Shown here in pieces: positions 16,631-25,868 of a stretch of 64,000 nt of DNA. Position numbers and translations under genes: made by a program. The stretch's first letter is position 1. Every line of letters starts with the position of its first letter. This stretch comes from Streptomyces sp. M41(2017). GTDB taxonomy: Bacteria; Actinomycetota; Actinomycetes; Streptomycetales; Streptomycetaceae. The stretch lies in the NCBI RefSeq assembly GCF_002078175.1, contig NZ_MWFK01000002.1:496001-560000 (forward strand), read 5' to 3'. The notes below the pieces were generated by a model. It saw only the letters and a list, made by a program, of their open reading frames with translations. It made no database searches and had not been told where the DNA came from.

Positions 16631-17242
16631 ATGGGACGGCCGAGCAAGCCACTGCTGGACAGGGAGCGGATCACCACGACCGCGCTCGAACTCGTCGACG
16701 CGGAGGGCGACTTCAGCGTTCCGAAGATCGCCGGGCGGCTCGGCGTCCAGACGGGATCGGTGTACCACCACGTGGACGGCCGGGACGGCATCGTGGAACT
16801 GCTGCGCGAGCGGGTGGCCGTCGCGATCGACCCGGCTCCGCTGACGGCCGGCGCGCAGCCGTGGGACCGGCGGATGGCGGACTGGGCTCGTTCCTACCGC
16901 GCGGCCTTCGCCGCTCACCCCAAGGCGATTCCCCTGCTGACCACATCGCCCGTCCGGGCGCCGCGCGTCCTGGAGCAGTACGACCTGGCGGCCGGTCTCC
17001 TGCTGGAAGCCGGCTTCTCCTTGCCGGACGTGATGCCCGTGATCATCGGTCTGGAGAACGTCGTGCTGGGGTCGGCCCTGGACATGGCCGCGCCGGAGAT
17101 GATGTGGGAGCTGACCGACGAAACGGCGACACCGCACCTGGCCGCGGCCCTGGCGGCGATGGGCAAGGGCCGCGCCGACGCGGCCTTCGAACTGGCCCTG
17201 ACCGGTTTCCTGAGCCACGCCCGCTCCCTGCTCCTGCCGTGA
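16631..17242 (+). CDS. TetR-family regulator, divergent from permease/amidohydrolase
   Basis: A 203-residue protein. The N-terminal helix-turn-helix reads ITTTALELVDAEGDFSVPKIAGRLGVQTGSVYHHVDG (residues about 14-52). The rest is a helical ligand and dimerisation domain like the TetR_C group (RSYRAAFAAHPKAIPLL ... FELALTGFLSHA). GGGAGAGCG precedes the ATG. Its position opposite the permease gene and the dyad in between suggest it represses that unit in the absence of substrate. Confidence 0.88.
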   Translation: MGRPSKPLLDRERITTTALELVDAEGDFSVPKIAGRLGVQTGSVYHHVDGRDGIVELLRERVAVAIDPAPLTAGAQPWDRRMADWARSYRAAFAAHPKAIPLLTTSPVRAPRVLEQYDLAAGLLLEAGFSLPDVMPVIIGLENVVLGSALDMAAPEMMWELTDETATPHLAAALAAMGKGRADAAFELALTGFLSHARSLLLP

Positions 17243-17350
17243 GGCCCTGACGCCGTCGAGGCACTGACCCGGGTCCCCGTCCGCGGCGGCGCCGGCACAG
17301 GTGCCGGCGCTGTCCGGCGAACCGCCGCGCCGGGTCCGTACCCTGGCAGC

Positions 17351-18247
17351 ATGCGCATGCGCCCCACACTGAGCTGGACCCCCACCGAGGACCTGCCGCC
17401 CGGCACCACGGATCTGCGGCCGGTGACCGACGCCCTGAGCACCGGTGGGGTGCTGGTGCTCAGCGGGGCCGGCATCTCCACGGAGTCCGGCATCCCGGAC
17501 TACCGGGGCGAGCACGGGAGCCTGAGCCGGCACACGCCGATGACCTACCAGGAATTCGCCGGGAGCGACCGGGCCCGGCGACGGTACTGGGCGCGCAGTC
17601 ACCTCGGCTGGCGCACCTTCGGCCGGGCCCGCCCCAACGACGGACACCGTGCCGTAGCCGCGTTCGGACGGCACGGACTGCTCTCAGGGCTGATCACCCA
17701 GAACGTCGACGGTCTGCACCAGGCCGCCGGCAGCGAGGGCGTCGTGGAACTCCACGGGGGCCTGGACAGAGTCGTGTGCCTCTCCTGTCACGACGTGAGC
17801 GAGCGCCGTGAACTCGCCCGACGGCTGGAGGAGGCCAATCCGGGCTTCGAGCCGCCGTCCGCCATGATCAACCCGGACGGTGACGCCGACCTCACGGACG
17901 AGCAGGTCGGCGACTTCCACGTCGTGCCCTGCACGGTCTGCGGCGGGATCCTCAAACCCGACGTCGTGTTCTTCGGCGAGTCCGTGCCCCCGGCGCGCGT
18001 CGAAGACTGCCGTCGGCTGGTCCGCGAGGCGACCTCCCTGCTGGTGCTGGGCTCCTCGCTGACGGTGATGTCCGGCCTGCGATTCGTGCGCCAGGCCGCC
18101 CAGGAAGGGAAACCGGTCCTGATCATCAACCGGGACCCGACCCGGGGCGATCCGCACGCCCTCACCCGCGTCGCCCTCCCCCTCGGAACAACCCTGACCA
18201 CAGCGGCCGCACGACTGGAGATCGCACTCGACGGGACAGCCGCCTGA
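17351..18247 (+). CDS. Sir2-family NAD-dependent protein deacylase
   Basis: A 298-residue sirtuin. Motifs in order: VLSGAGISTESGIPDYRG (NAD binding), ITQNVDGLHQAAGS (catalytic core), VVELHGG with the catalytic His, a four-Cys zinc site (VCLSCHD ... VPCTVCGG), LKPDVVFFGE, and LVLGSSLTVMSG. All key residues are present. It removes acyl groups from lysines using NAD. The start could also be the ATG two codons on. Downstream, a 327-base gap before the photolyase gene holds nothing I recognise. Confidence 0.93.
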   Translation: MRMRPTLSWTPTEDLPPGTTDLRPVTDALSTGGVLVLSGAGISTESGIPDYRGEHGSLSRHTPMTYQEFAGSDRARRRYWARSHLGWRTFGRARPNDGHRAVAAFGRHGLLSGLITQNVDGLHQAAGSEGVVELHGGLDRVVCLSCHDVSERRELARRLEEANPGFEPPSAMINPDGDADLTDEQVGDFHVVPCTVCGGILKPDVVFFGESVPPARVEDCRRLVREATSLLVLGSSLTVMSGLRFVRQAAQEGKPVLIINRDPTRGDPHALTRVALPLGTTLTTAAARLEIALDGTAA

Positions 18248-18574
18248 ACGAGGCCTGAGCGAGCCGGACCCCTTCAGCCCCTGACGCGTCCCGCTGGTCC
18301 GCCGGGCCGGCGCGGCAGCCCCGGCCGGTACCGCCGGCAGACGCCAGGCCCACGGCCCACGGATGTCCCGGCTCCACCGTCACCCGTCCGGGTCGGTACC
18401 GGACGGCGCGCGTGCGGCACGCGGATCGGTCGGCCCGCGGCCGTGTAGAGAGGAACGTGCACGGGCCCTCGACGCGGTCGGCGCACACCAGGCTCGGGCT
18501 CCGGCGGGGTCGTTCGCCGCGTCGGCCACCCGCGTCACCGAACGTCCGCCGAGTGATGGAGACCGAACACGCCC

Positions 18575-20092
18575 ATGAAGACGGTCCATTGGCTCTTCGG
18601 CGACCAGTTGGGTCCCCACTTTCTCACTCCAGGAGAGGGCGGCCCCGACCGCGACGCGTCGGTGCTGATCATCGAGGCGCGCTCGGTCTTCCGGCGTCGG
18701 CGTTTCCACCGCGCGAAGGCCCACCTGATCCTGTCGGCGATGCGGCACCGGGCGGCCGAACTGGGCGACAGGGCCCGCTACATCCGCGCCGACACCTACC
18801 GCGAGGGGCTCCGCGAAGTGATCGGCGGCGTCGGGGGCCGCGGCACGGTGACGGTGCATCATCCGACCTCGCACGCGGCCCTGCGGCTGGTGCGGTCGCT
18901 CGATGCCGTCACCGTCCTGCCGGCCCGCGGATTCCTGGTGCCCCATGAGGACTTCGGCACCTGGGCGGACGGCCTCGGTGGCCGGCGACTGCGGCAGGAG
19001 GACTTCTACCGGTGGGTTCGGCGGGGACACGACCTGCTGATGGACGGGGACGACCCGGCCGGCGGACGCTGGAACCACGACCACGACAACCGCGAACCTC
19101 CTCCCCGGAACGCTCCCACCCTCGACGCGCCGGCGCCCTACCGGCCGCGGGAGGACGCCATCGACGAGGAGGTCCGGCACGACCTGGACCGGTGGGAGAG
19201 CAGCGGGGAGGTGCGTTTCGTCGGACGGGACGGCCCCCGCCGGTTCCCCGCCTCGCGACGTGAGGCGCTGGCGGCGCTGAGGCGATTCGTGGAGCACCGC
19301 CTCACCGGCTTCGGCGCGTACGAGGACGCGATGCTGGCGGCGGATCCGGTGATGAGCCACAGCCTGCTGTCGTCGTCGCTGAACCTCGGTCTGCTGGATC
19401 CGGCCGAGTGCGTCGAGGCCGCGGAGGACGCCTGGCGGTCCGGACGGGCGCCGATCAACAGCGTGGAGGGATTCGTCCGGCAGATCGCCGGCTGGCGTGA
19501 GTACGTCTGGCAGCTCTACTGGCACTTCGGTGACGACTACCGGGACAGCAACGCGCTGCGGCACCACACCCCGCTCCCCGACTGGTTCCTCGACCTCGAC
19601 GCCGACGCCGTGACCGCACGCTGTCTGGCGACGACCCTCGCCCAGGTCCGCGACACCGGCTGGACCCACCACATCCCGCGGCTGATGCTGCTCGGCAGTT
19701 ACGCCCTCCAGCGCGGCTGGGATCCGCGGGCGGTCACGGACTGGTTCCACCGCTGCTTCGTCGACGGCTACGACTGGGTCATGCTGCCCAACGTCGTCGG
19801 GATGTCCCAGTACGCCGACGGCGGGCGGATGACCACCAAGCCCTACACCTCCGGCGGCGCGTACGTGCACCGCATGAGCGACCTGTGCACGGGGTGCGCC
19901 TACCGTCCGACGGAACGCGTGGGGGAACGCGCCTGTCCGTTCACCACCGGATACTGGGCCTTTCTGCACCGGCATCGGCAACGGCTGTCCGGCAACAACC
20001 GGATGAGCCAGGCGGTCCGCGGGCTCGACCGGCTCGGCGACCTGGACGCACTGCTGCGGCAGGCGCGGGACAGCGGCGATGCCGTGCCCTGA
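18575..20092 (+). CDS. Iron-sulfur (6-4) photolyase / prokaryotic cryptochrome (PhrB/CryB type)
   Basis: A 505-residue protein of the FeS-BCP group. It begins with the photolyase Rossmann domain (MKTVHWLFGDQLGPHFL) and continues into the helical FAD domain (FGAYEDAMLAADPVMSHSLLSSSLN, PINSVEGFVRQIAGWREYVW). Four cysteines at 350, 438, 441 and 454, computed from codon positions, fall at the same numbers as the [4Fe-4S] ligands of Agrobacterium PhrB, with C-x2-C-x12-C spacing at the end. The protein should therefore repair (6-4) UV photoproducts or act as a blue-light receptor. FAD is expected, with a lumazine antenna by family knowledge. Confidence 0.93.
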   Translation: MKTVHWLFGDQLGPHFLTPGEGGPDRDASVLIIEARSVFRRRRFHRAKAHLILSAMRHRAAELGDRARYIRADTYREGLREVIGGVGGRGTVTVHHPTSHAALRLVRSLDAVTVLPARGFLVPHEDFGTWADGLGGRRLRQEDFYRWVRRGHDLLMDGDDPAGGRWNHDHDNREPPPRNAPTLDAPAPYRPREDAIDEEVRHDLDRWESSGEVRFVGRDGPRRFPASRREALAALRRFVEHRLTGFGAYEDAMLAADPVMSHSLLSSSLNLGLLDPAECVEAAEDAWRSGRAPINSVEGFVRQIAGWREYVWQLYWHFGDDYRDSNALRHHTPLPDWFLDLDADAVTARCLATTLAQVRDTGWTHHIPRLMLLGSYALQRGWDPRAVTDWFHRCFVDGYDWVMLPNVVGMSQYADGGRMTTKPYTSGGAYVHRMSDLCTGCAYRPTERVGERACPFTTGYWAFLHRHRQRLSGNNRMSQAVRGLDRLGDLDALLRQARDSGDAVP

Positions 20093-20131
20093 CCGGCGTG
20101 GGTGGGGACGTGATCCGCGTAGGGTCGCGGT

Positions 20132-20734
20132 ATGGCCGACGAACAGGTGCAGGGCACGAGAAGAGGGCCGGGCCGGCCTCGCCAGGAGCACGTCACCCGG
20201 GCCGTCCTCGACGCCGTCGTCGACCTGGTGGCGGCGGAGGGCATGAGCGCCCTCACGATGGATGCCGTGGCGACGCGTGCCGGGGTGAGCAAGCCGGCCA
20301 TGTACCGGCGCTGGCCCACGAAGCAGGATCTGCTCATCGCGGCCACGGAGTCGCGCATCGGATCGCTGAACGTGCCCGACATGGGGGATTTCCGGGCCGA
20401 GTTGCGTGCCGTGCTGACGGCGCGGACGGAGGCGTACCGACAGCCGGGGATCGCCCGCTTGGTGGCCGGGGTGATCGGGTCGGCCGCCGAGAAGGGCGCC
20501 GAACCCAGCGCCTATCGCGCCTACACGGCCCGCGTCACCAGCGAGACGCGTCATCTGCTGGAGCGCGGTGTCGCCCGCGGTGATGTGCGGGCCGATGTGG
20601 ACGTGGCGGCCGCCACGACACTGGTCGCGTCGTCGCTGGTCTTCCGGATGATCGGCGAACTGCGGCTGCCGGACGGGGCCTTCGTCGAGTCGGTGGTGGA
20701 ACTGATCGGCCGGGCGGTCTGCGTCCGGCCGTGA
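20132..20734 (+). CDS. TetR-family regulator
   Basis: A 200-residue protein. GRPRQEHVTRAVLDAVVDLVAAEG and MDAVATRAGVSKPAMYRRWPTKQDLL form a textbook TetR helix-turn-helix (residues about 14-64). The C-terminal half is helical and ends in a hydrophobic dimer region. It lies 39 bases after the photolyase gene and 315 bases before the dioxygenase gene, all on the same strand. It could control either, with the dioxygenase-transporter-dehydrogenase set the more likely target. Confidence 0.85.
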   Translation: MADEQVQGTRRGPGRPRQEHVTRAVLDAVVDLVAAEGMSALTMDAVATRAGVSKPAMYRRWPTKQDLLIAATESRIGSLNVPDMGDFRAELRAVLTARTEAYRQPGIARLVAGVIGSAAEKGAEPSAYRAYTARVTSETRHLLERGVARGDVRADVDVAAATTLVASSLVFRMIGELRLPDGAFVESVVELIGRAVCVRP

Positions 20735-20807
20735 GGTCCGCCCTCACACCTGCCTGAGCACCTCCGATTGCGGGCCGGGAGGCAGTACGGCCAGGCGAGG
20801 CGGGCGC

Positions 20808-20847
20808 CGGTGCGCCCGTGCCGGGAGGCGGTACGCCCGTGCCGGGA
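20808..20847. repeat. Short direct repeat, two 21-bp-spaced copies
   Basis: CGGTGCGCCCGTGCCGGGA (20808-20826) is followed 21 bases on by CGGTACGCCCGTGCCGGGA (20829-20847), one mismatch. It lies in the 315-base gap after the TetR gene. Function unknown; possibly chance in GC-rich DNA. The rest of this gap shows only the palindrome at 21016. Confidence 0.5.
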
Positions 20848-21015
20848 CCCGGGCCGCCGCTGCGCGTGCCGGCGACGACGATCCACGCACCCCTGACCGT
20901 CCGCCCCGCCGCGCGCTCCCCCCGCCCGGGCCGACGGCTCCGCCTCGGAACCCGCGCGCGAAAACCACACGTCCAGCCCCCTTGTCCTGCCGCATCGCAA
21001 TAACGATACTGCCGG

Positions 21016-21023
21016 TTACGTAA
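21016..21023. promoter_or_regulatory. Perfect TTACGTAA palindrome before the dioxygenase gene
   Basis: TTACGTAA stands 26 bases before the start codon of the TauD-type gene in an AT-richer patch. It would overlap a promoter or leader and could be the core of a TetR operator. Only eight bases are symmetric, so this is tentative. Confidence 0.35.
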
Positions 21024-21049
21024 TCTCGTTCGTCGCGAGGAGGACTCCC

Positions 21050-21985
21050 ATGCACGACGTCGCCACGGCTCAGGTGGCCCAGCCCCGGCCGGTCCTGGAC
21101 AAGCCCCTGATGCACTACGGACGCCGGACCCTGGAGCGGCTCGCCCCCGGTGCCGCACCGACCGTGTTCGAGCTCCTCCGTGTGGAGCCGCTCACCCCGC
21201 ACTTCGGCGCCGTCCTCTGCGGAGTCGACCTGACGCGGCCGATCACGGACCGGCTCGCCGCGGAACTGCGCCAGGCGCTGCTCGAATGGAAGGTGGTCTT
21301 CTTCCGCGGACAGCACGGCTTCACCCCCGAGCACCAGCTCGCGCTCTCCGCCGTCTGGGGCCGGCCCGAGATCAATCCCTTCTTCGCCAGGACCGGCACT
21401 GAGGGCATCTCACGCCTCGCCAAGGACGCGAAGGCGGCCGGGAACAAGAACATCTGGCACAGCGACCACTCGTTCATGGCCAACCCGTCGCTGGGCGCCG
21501 TCCTGCGCGCCGTGGAGGTGCCGGCTGCGGGCGGCGACACCATGTGGGCCGACATGGCGGCCGCGTACGACAACCTCCCCGGCGATCTGAAGGCGCGGAT
21601 CGAGGACCTCACCGCGGTCCACGACTGGGAGGCGAGCTGGGGCGCCCTGATGAACGACGAACAGAAGGCCGCGTTCCGCTCCACCTGGCCGCAGGTCGAA
21701 CACCCGGTCGTGGTGCGGCACCCGCGCAGTGGCCGCGGGACCCTGTACGTCAACGAGCCGTTCACGCGTCGCATCACGGGCCTGTCCGAGGCCGAGAACC
21801 GCGAACTGCTCGACATCCTCGTCCTTCAGGCGCGCATCCCGGAGTTCCAGGTGCGCTTCCGCTGGGAGCCCGACTCCATCGCGATCTGGGACAACATCGC
21901 CACCCAGCACTACGCGGTCAACGACTACTTCCCGCAGCGCCGGGTGATGGAGCGCATCGCCATCGCCGGGGTCCCGCTGTCCTGA
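21050..21985 (+). CDS. TauD/TfdA-family Fe(II)/2-oxoglutarate dioxygenase
   Basis: A 311-residue enzyme. The iron triad is visible: the His-x-Asp pair in NIWHSDHSFM and the distal His in NIATQHYAVNDY, followed by the oxoglutarate-binding Arg in RRVMERIAI. FGAVLCGVDLTRPI and VVFFRGQ are standard TauD N-terminal motifs. It hydroxylates a small molecule, often releasing sulfite, phenol or an aldehyde. GGAGG lies about seven bases before the ATG. It is the first of a dioxygenase-MFS-aldehyde dehydrogenase set, 35 bases before the transporter gene, which suggests uptake, oxidative cleavage and oxidation of the aldehyde released. Confidence 0.9.
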   Translation: MHDVATAQVAQPRPVLDKPLMHYGRRTLERLAPGAAPTVFELLRVEPLTPHFGAVLCGVDLTRPITDRLAAELRQALLEWKVVFFRGQHGFTPEHQLALSAVWGRPEINPFFARTGTEGISRLAKDAKAAGNKNIWHSDHSFMANPSLGAVLRAVEVPAAGGDTMWADMAAAYDNLPGDLKARIEDLTAVHDWEASWGALMNDEQKAAFRSTWPQVEHPVVVRHPRSGRGTLYVNEPFTRRITGLSEAENRELLDILVLQARIPEFQVRFRWEPDSIAIWDNIATQHYAVNDYFPQRRVMERIAIAGVPLS

Positions 21986-22020
21986 GCCCGCCGGGCCCAC
22001 CATCACCTCACGGAGTCGCC

Positions 22021-23319
22021 ATGACCGCGGTACCGACCCTGCCCCAACTCCCCACAGTCGACGGCCGATCCACCGGCGGCGGCAGCCGGCGCGCCTGGAC
22101 GGTGACCGCGCTGCTCGTGGTCTTCATGATGGTCAACTTCGCGGACAAGTCCGTCCTCGGCCTGGCCGCGGACGAGATCCGCGACGATCTCCATCTGAGT
22201 GCCACCCGGTTCGGGCTGGCCAACGGCGCGTTCTTCCTGCTGTTCTCCGTGGCAGCGATCGCCGTCGGGCTGGCCGCCGACCGGGTGTCGCCGAAACTGC
22301 TGCTTCTGGTGATGGCCCTGCTGTGGTCCGTCGCCCAGGTCCCCGCGGCGCTCGGCGGCGGCCTCGGCGTCCTGGTCGCCTCACGGGTTCTGCTCGGCGC
22401 GGCCGAGGGGCCCGCCTTCCCCGTCGCACAACAGGCCACTCTGGCCTGGTTCCCGGATCACCGGCGCAATCTGCCGGGTGCGCTGATCACCCTCGGCGTG
22501 ACGCTCGGTGTGATCGTCTCGGCGCCCGGCCTGTCCTGGGTGATCCAACACCACGGCTGGCGGGCCGCGTTGTGGGTGCTGGCCGGCGCCGGTCTCGTCT
22601 GGGCCGTCGTGTGGAAGGCGTTCGGGGCGGACGCGGGAAGCCGTGGCGCCACGACGCCCGCGCGGTCGGAGGCGGACACCCGAGGCGCGGTTCCGTACCG
22701 GCGGATCTTCGCCAGCCGTACCTGGATCGGCGTCACGAGTGCCTATTTCAGCAGCTACTGGGCCGTCGCCCTGATGCTGGTCTGGCTGCCGTCCTACCTG
22801 CGCAACGCCCTCGGCTACTCCGCCGGTGAGGCCGGCACCCTCGTCGTCGCTCCGTGGACGATCGGAGCCGTCGCCCTGCTCGCGCAGGCCGGCATCACCG
22901 GACACCTGCTGCGTCGGGGCGTCCCCAGTCGCCGTGCGCGGGGCTGGGTCGGCGGGACCCTGCTCGGACTCGGCGCCCTCTGCTGCCTGGCACTGCCCCT
23001 GGTCGACGGCGCGGGCGCCAAGACGGCACTGGTCGCCGTCGGCTTCGGGCTCGGCGGCTCCTACGCCACCGTCGCCGCGACCACCGTCGCCGAACTCGCC
23101 CCGCCCTCGCGTGCCGGCGGCGCCCTGGGCGGCATGAACGCCGTGGTGACGACGGCCGGCCTCGCCGCACCCGCCGTCGTGGGCGCGCTCGTCGACACCC
23201 GGGGAACCGCCGGCTACCAGACCGCCATGGTCCTGTCCGGGCTGCTTCTCGCCCTCGGCGCCGCCGCGTCCTTCCTGCTCGTCGACCCCGTGCGCGACAC
23301 TGCCCGTATGCACGACTGA
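22021..23319 (+). CDS. MFS transporter, anion:cation symporter-like
   Basis: A 432-residue major-facilitator protein with about twelve membrane helices. MMVNFADKSVLGLAADEI in helix 1 and the loop 2-3 segment VGLAADRVSPKLLLL are typical. SRVLLGAAEGPAFPVAQQAT is helix 4/5 of the ACS subgroup that imports organic acids. The ATG at 22021 follows a GGAG and begins MTAVPTLPQL; the upstream extension to 21544 is out-of-frame overlap with the dioxygenase. It probably imports the dioxygenase substrate. Confidence 0.9.
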   Translation: MTAVPTLPQLPTVDGRSTGGGSRRAWTVTALLVVFMMVNFADKSVLGLAADEIRDDLHLSATRFGLANGAFFLLFSVAAIAVGLAADRVSPKLLLLVMALLWSVAQVPAALGGGLGVLVASRVLLGAAEGPAFPVAQQATLAWFPDHRRNLPGALITLGVTLGVIVSAPGLSWVIQHHGWRAALWVLAGAGLVWAVVWKAFGADAGSRGATTPARSEADTRGAVPYRRIFASRTWIGVTSAYFSSYWAVALMLVWLPSYLRNALGYSAGEAGTLVVAPWTIGAVALLAQAGITGHLLRRGVPSRRARGWVGGTLLGLGALCCLALPLVDGAGAKTALVAVGFGLGGSYATVAATTVAELAPPSRAGGALGGMNAVVTTAGLAAPAVVGALVDTRGTAGYQTAMVLSGLLLALGAAASFLLVDPVRDTARMHD

Positions 23320-23380
23320 CCGGACCCGACCGATCCCGGCGCACCTGTTCCCGCACCCCCCACCGAAGGAGTTGCCCCCC

Positions 23381-25093
23381 TTGAGCACCGCACCCGCGCT
23401 CGACACCGCCCAACTCGACCTCGCGGTCGGCGAACTGCGCGCGCACGCCGACTCCTGGACGGCCACCTCCCTGGCGGAGCGCATCGGCCTGCTGGAACGG
23501 ATGTTGCCGCGCATCGGTGCCGAGGCCCCGGCGATGGTTGCCGCCGCGGCCCACGCGAAGGGGTACGACGAACGGTCGGAATGGGCCACCGAGGACTGGG
23601 CGTCGGCTCCCTGGGCGCTCGCCCAGACCGTGAGCGCCTACCTGCACGTGCTGCGGCGCCTGCACGCGGGGAAGGACCCGGTCACCGCCGCACAGGCGCG
23701 TACGCACAACGACCGCACGGTGATACGGGTGTTCCCCGCCACCGCCTCCGACCGCCTGCTCCTCAACGGGTTCACAGCCGACGTGTGGACGGTGCCGGGC
23801 ACCTCCCGGGAGCAGGCCCTGGAGCGGGCCGCGGGCGAGTACCGCGGACGGGCCGGCCGCCCCGCCGTCGCTCTCGTGCTCGGCGCCGGCAACATCGCGG
23901 CCATCACCCCGCTCGACATCCTGCACAAGCTCTACGCGGAGGGGCAGGTCGTCATCGCCAAGATGAACCCGGTCAACGCCTATCTCCGCCCCCACTTCGA
24001 GTCGGTGTTCGGCGAGTTCGTGGAACGCGGGCTGGTCCGCTTCGTCGACGGAGGCCAGGCGGAAGGCGCCCATCTGACCCGGCACGAGGGCATCGACGCC
24101 ATCCATGTCACCGGCAGCGAACGCACCCACGACGCCATCGTGTGGGGCACCGACGAACAGGCACCGGAACGCCGCCGCGCCAACACGCCGCTCAACACGA
24201 AGCCGTTCACCAGCGAGTTGGGCGGCATCAGCCCCTGCATCGTGACACCGGGCCCCTGGAGCGCGGCCGACTTCCGCTTCCAGGCCGAACACATCGTCAC
24301 CAGCAAACTCAACAACTCCGGCCACAATTGCGTGGCCAGCCAGATCCTGCTCGTCCCCCGCGACTGGGACGGCACGGAGCGTCTGCTGGCCGAGATCCGT
24401 CAGGTCCTGGGCCGTCTCCCCGCGCGGGGCGACTACTACCCCGGCGCCGAGACGCGCCTCAGCGCGGTCATGCTGGCCCACCCGGAGGCCGAGACCTACG
24501 GCGACGGCGAAGGTCGCGTGCTGGTCCCGGACGTCACCGACCCCGACGACCCGATGCTGACGGACGAGGTGTTCGCCAGTGCCCTGGGCGTCGTACGTCT
24601 CCCCGGGGCCGACGCTCCCGCATTCCTCGCGGCGGCAACGGAGTTCGCCAACGAGAAACTGCCCGGCACCCTGGGCGCCACCCTTCTCGTCCACCCCCGG
24701 ACCGAGCGCGCGCACCGCGCCGCCGTGGACGGCGCCGTCACCGCGCTGCGCTACGGCACCCTCGGCGTCAACTGCTGGTCGGCCTTCGGCTTCCTCCTCG
24801 GCCACACCCCCTGGGGCGCCCACCCCGGCCACACACCCCAGGACATCGGCAGCGGCATCGGTTTCGTCCACAACACCTTCATGCTGGAGGACATCGAGAA
24901 GACCGTGCTCCGGGCCCCCTTCGCCCCCGCGCCCCGGGGACTGTTCACCGGCTCCCCCTCCCTGTCACCCCGCCCGCCGTACTACGTCACCAACCGCACC
25001 GGACGCACCACCCTGCGGCGCCTCACCGCGTACACGACGGATCCCGGATGGAGCCGCCTGCCGTCGATCTTCGCGTCGGCACTGCGTGGCTGA
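23381..25093 (+). CDS. Aldehyde dehydrogenase-family protein
   Basis: A 570-residue NAD(P)-dependent aldehyde dehydrogenase. Cofactor-binding ALVLGAGNIAAITPLD, the IHVTGSERTHDAI loop, the general-base Glu in FTSELGG and the nucleophile Cys in SGHNCVASQ are all visible. It is longer than the usual 480-500 residues, with an extended N terminus and a C-terminal tail after about 510. The TTG at 23381 fits AAGGAG nine bases upstream better than the TTG at 23372. Likely oxidises the aldehyde made by the neighbouring dioxygenase. Confidence 0.88.
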   Translation: MSTAPALDTAQLDLAVGELRAHADSWTATSLAERIGLLERMLPRIGAEAPAMVAAAAHAKGYDERSEWATEDWASAPWALAQTVSAYLHVLRRLHAGKDPVTAAQARTHNDRTVIRVFPATASDRLLLNGFTADVWTVPGTSREQALERAAGEYRGRAGRPAVALVLGAGNIAAITPLDILHKLYAEGQVVIAKMNPVNAYLRPHFESVFGEFVERGLVRFVDGGQAEGAHLTRHEGIDAIHVTGSERTHDAIVWGTDEQAPERRRANTPLNTKPFTSELGGISPCIVTPGPWSAADFRFQAEHIVTSKLNNSGHNCVASQILLVPRDWDGTERLLAEIRQVLGRLPARGDYYPGAETRLSAVMLAHPEAETYGDGEGRVLVPDVTDPDDPMLTDEVFASALGVVRLPGADAPAFLAAATEFANEKLPGTLGATLLVHPRTERAHRAAVDGAVTALRYGTLGVNCWSAFGFLLGHTPWGAHPGHTPQDIGSGIGFVHNTFMLEDIEKTVLRAPFAPAPRGLFTGSPSLSPRPPYYVTNRTGRTTLRRLTAYTTDPGWSRLPSIFASALRG

Positions 25094-25102
25094 GGAAGGT
25101 TC

Positions 25103-25133
25103 GGGGCGGGGCCGCACGTGGTGGCCCCGCCCC
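25103..25133. terminator. Strong hairpin after the aldehyde dehydrogenase gene
   Basis: GGGGCGGGGCC (25103-25113) pairs perfectly with GGCCCCGCCCC (25123-25133) across nine bases, ten bases past the stop codon. It probably ends the dioxygenase-transporter-dehydrogenase transcript. Confidence 0.75.
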
Positions 25134-25177
25134 TACGGCATTTCGCTTCCGCGTCCCGGGTGCGGTACGAAGTCGCA

Positions 25178-25780
25178 GTGAAGGATGAGACCGCGCCCCC
25201 GACCGTCCGTGTGTTCATCGCGCTCGCCCCGCCCGACCGGGCGAAGGAGGAGCTGGCCGCGGCGCTCGGCCCCGCCTACGTCTCGCACCCGGAGATGCGG
25301 TGGAACCGGGTCGAGGACTGGCACATCACCCTGGCGTTCCTGGGAGAACTGCCCGCCGACACGGTCCCCGATCTGCGGTCGCCGCTGGCCGGGCTCGCGG
25401 CGAAGCGCCCGTCGCCCGCTCTGGCCCTGCGCGGCAGCGGCACGTTCGACGATCGCGTGCTGTGGAGCGGGATCGACGGAGATCTCACCGAACTGCACGA
25501 ACTCGCCGCCGACGTCCGTACCGCCGTACGCAACCGCGGGATCGCATTCGAGGAGCGGCCGCTCCGGCCGCACCTGACGCTGGCCCGCGCCCGCCGGGGA
25601 GACCACACCTCGGTACGCGAGATCGCCCAGGGGATCACCGACTTCACCGGCCGTCGATGGTCCGCCGAGCGACTGCACCTGGTCGCAAGCAACGCGATCC
25701 GCGGCCAAGGGCCTGTCCGCTACCGCGACATCGAGGCCTGGCCACTCGGCGGCACGAGTGAGGCCCCCGCCGCTCCCTGA
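25178..25780 (+). CDS. thpR: RNA 2',3'-cyclic phosphodiesterase (2H family)
   Basis: A 200-residue 2H phosphoesterase. The two catalytic HxTx motifs are WHITLAFLG and RPHLTLAR, spaced as in ThpR/LigT. It opens 2',3'-cyclic phosphate ends of RNA and in vitro can show 2'-5' ligase activity. The GTG at 25178 begins MKDETAPPTVRVFIAL, where the family homology starts; the frame reaching to 25118 is likely non-coding and overlaps the end of the terminator region. There is no strong ribosome site, so the start is moderately certain. Confidence 0.88.
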   Translation: MKDETAPPTVRVFIALAPPDRAKEELAAALGPAYVSHPEMRWNRVEDWHITLAFLGELPADTVPDLRSPLAGLAAKRPSPALALRGSGTFDDRVLWSGIDGDLTELHELAADVRTAVRNRGIAFEERPLRPHLTLARARRGDHTSVREIAQGITDFTGRRWSAERLHLVASNAIRGQGPVRYRDIEAWPLGGTSEAPAAP

Positions 25781-25868
25781 GGGAGCACCTCGACACGCCT
25801 GCGCGTCCCGCGGGGAGCGGAGGACAACCCGGGTGCGAGCGGCCAGGTGGTGCTGAGAAACTCCTGGC

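Noticed and set aside
13499..17674. A 1391-codon minus-strand frame over the amidohydrolase, permease and TetR
   Set aside because: Long Arg/Pro/Gly-rich low-complexity runs and overlap with three well-supported genes on both strands.
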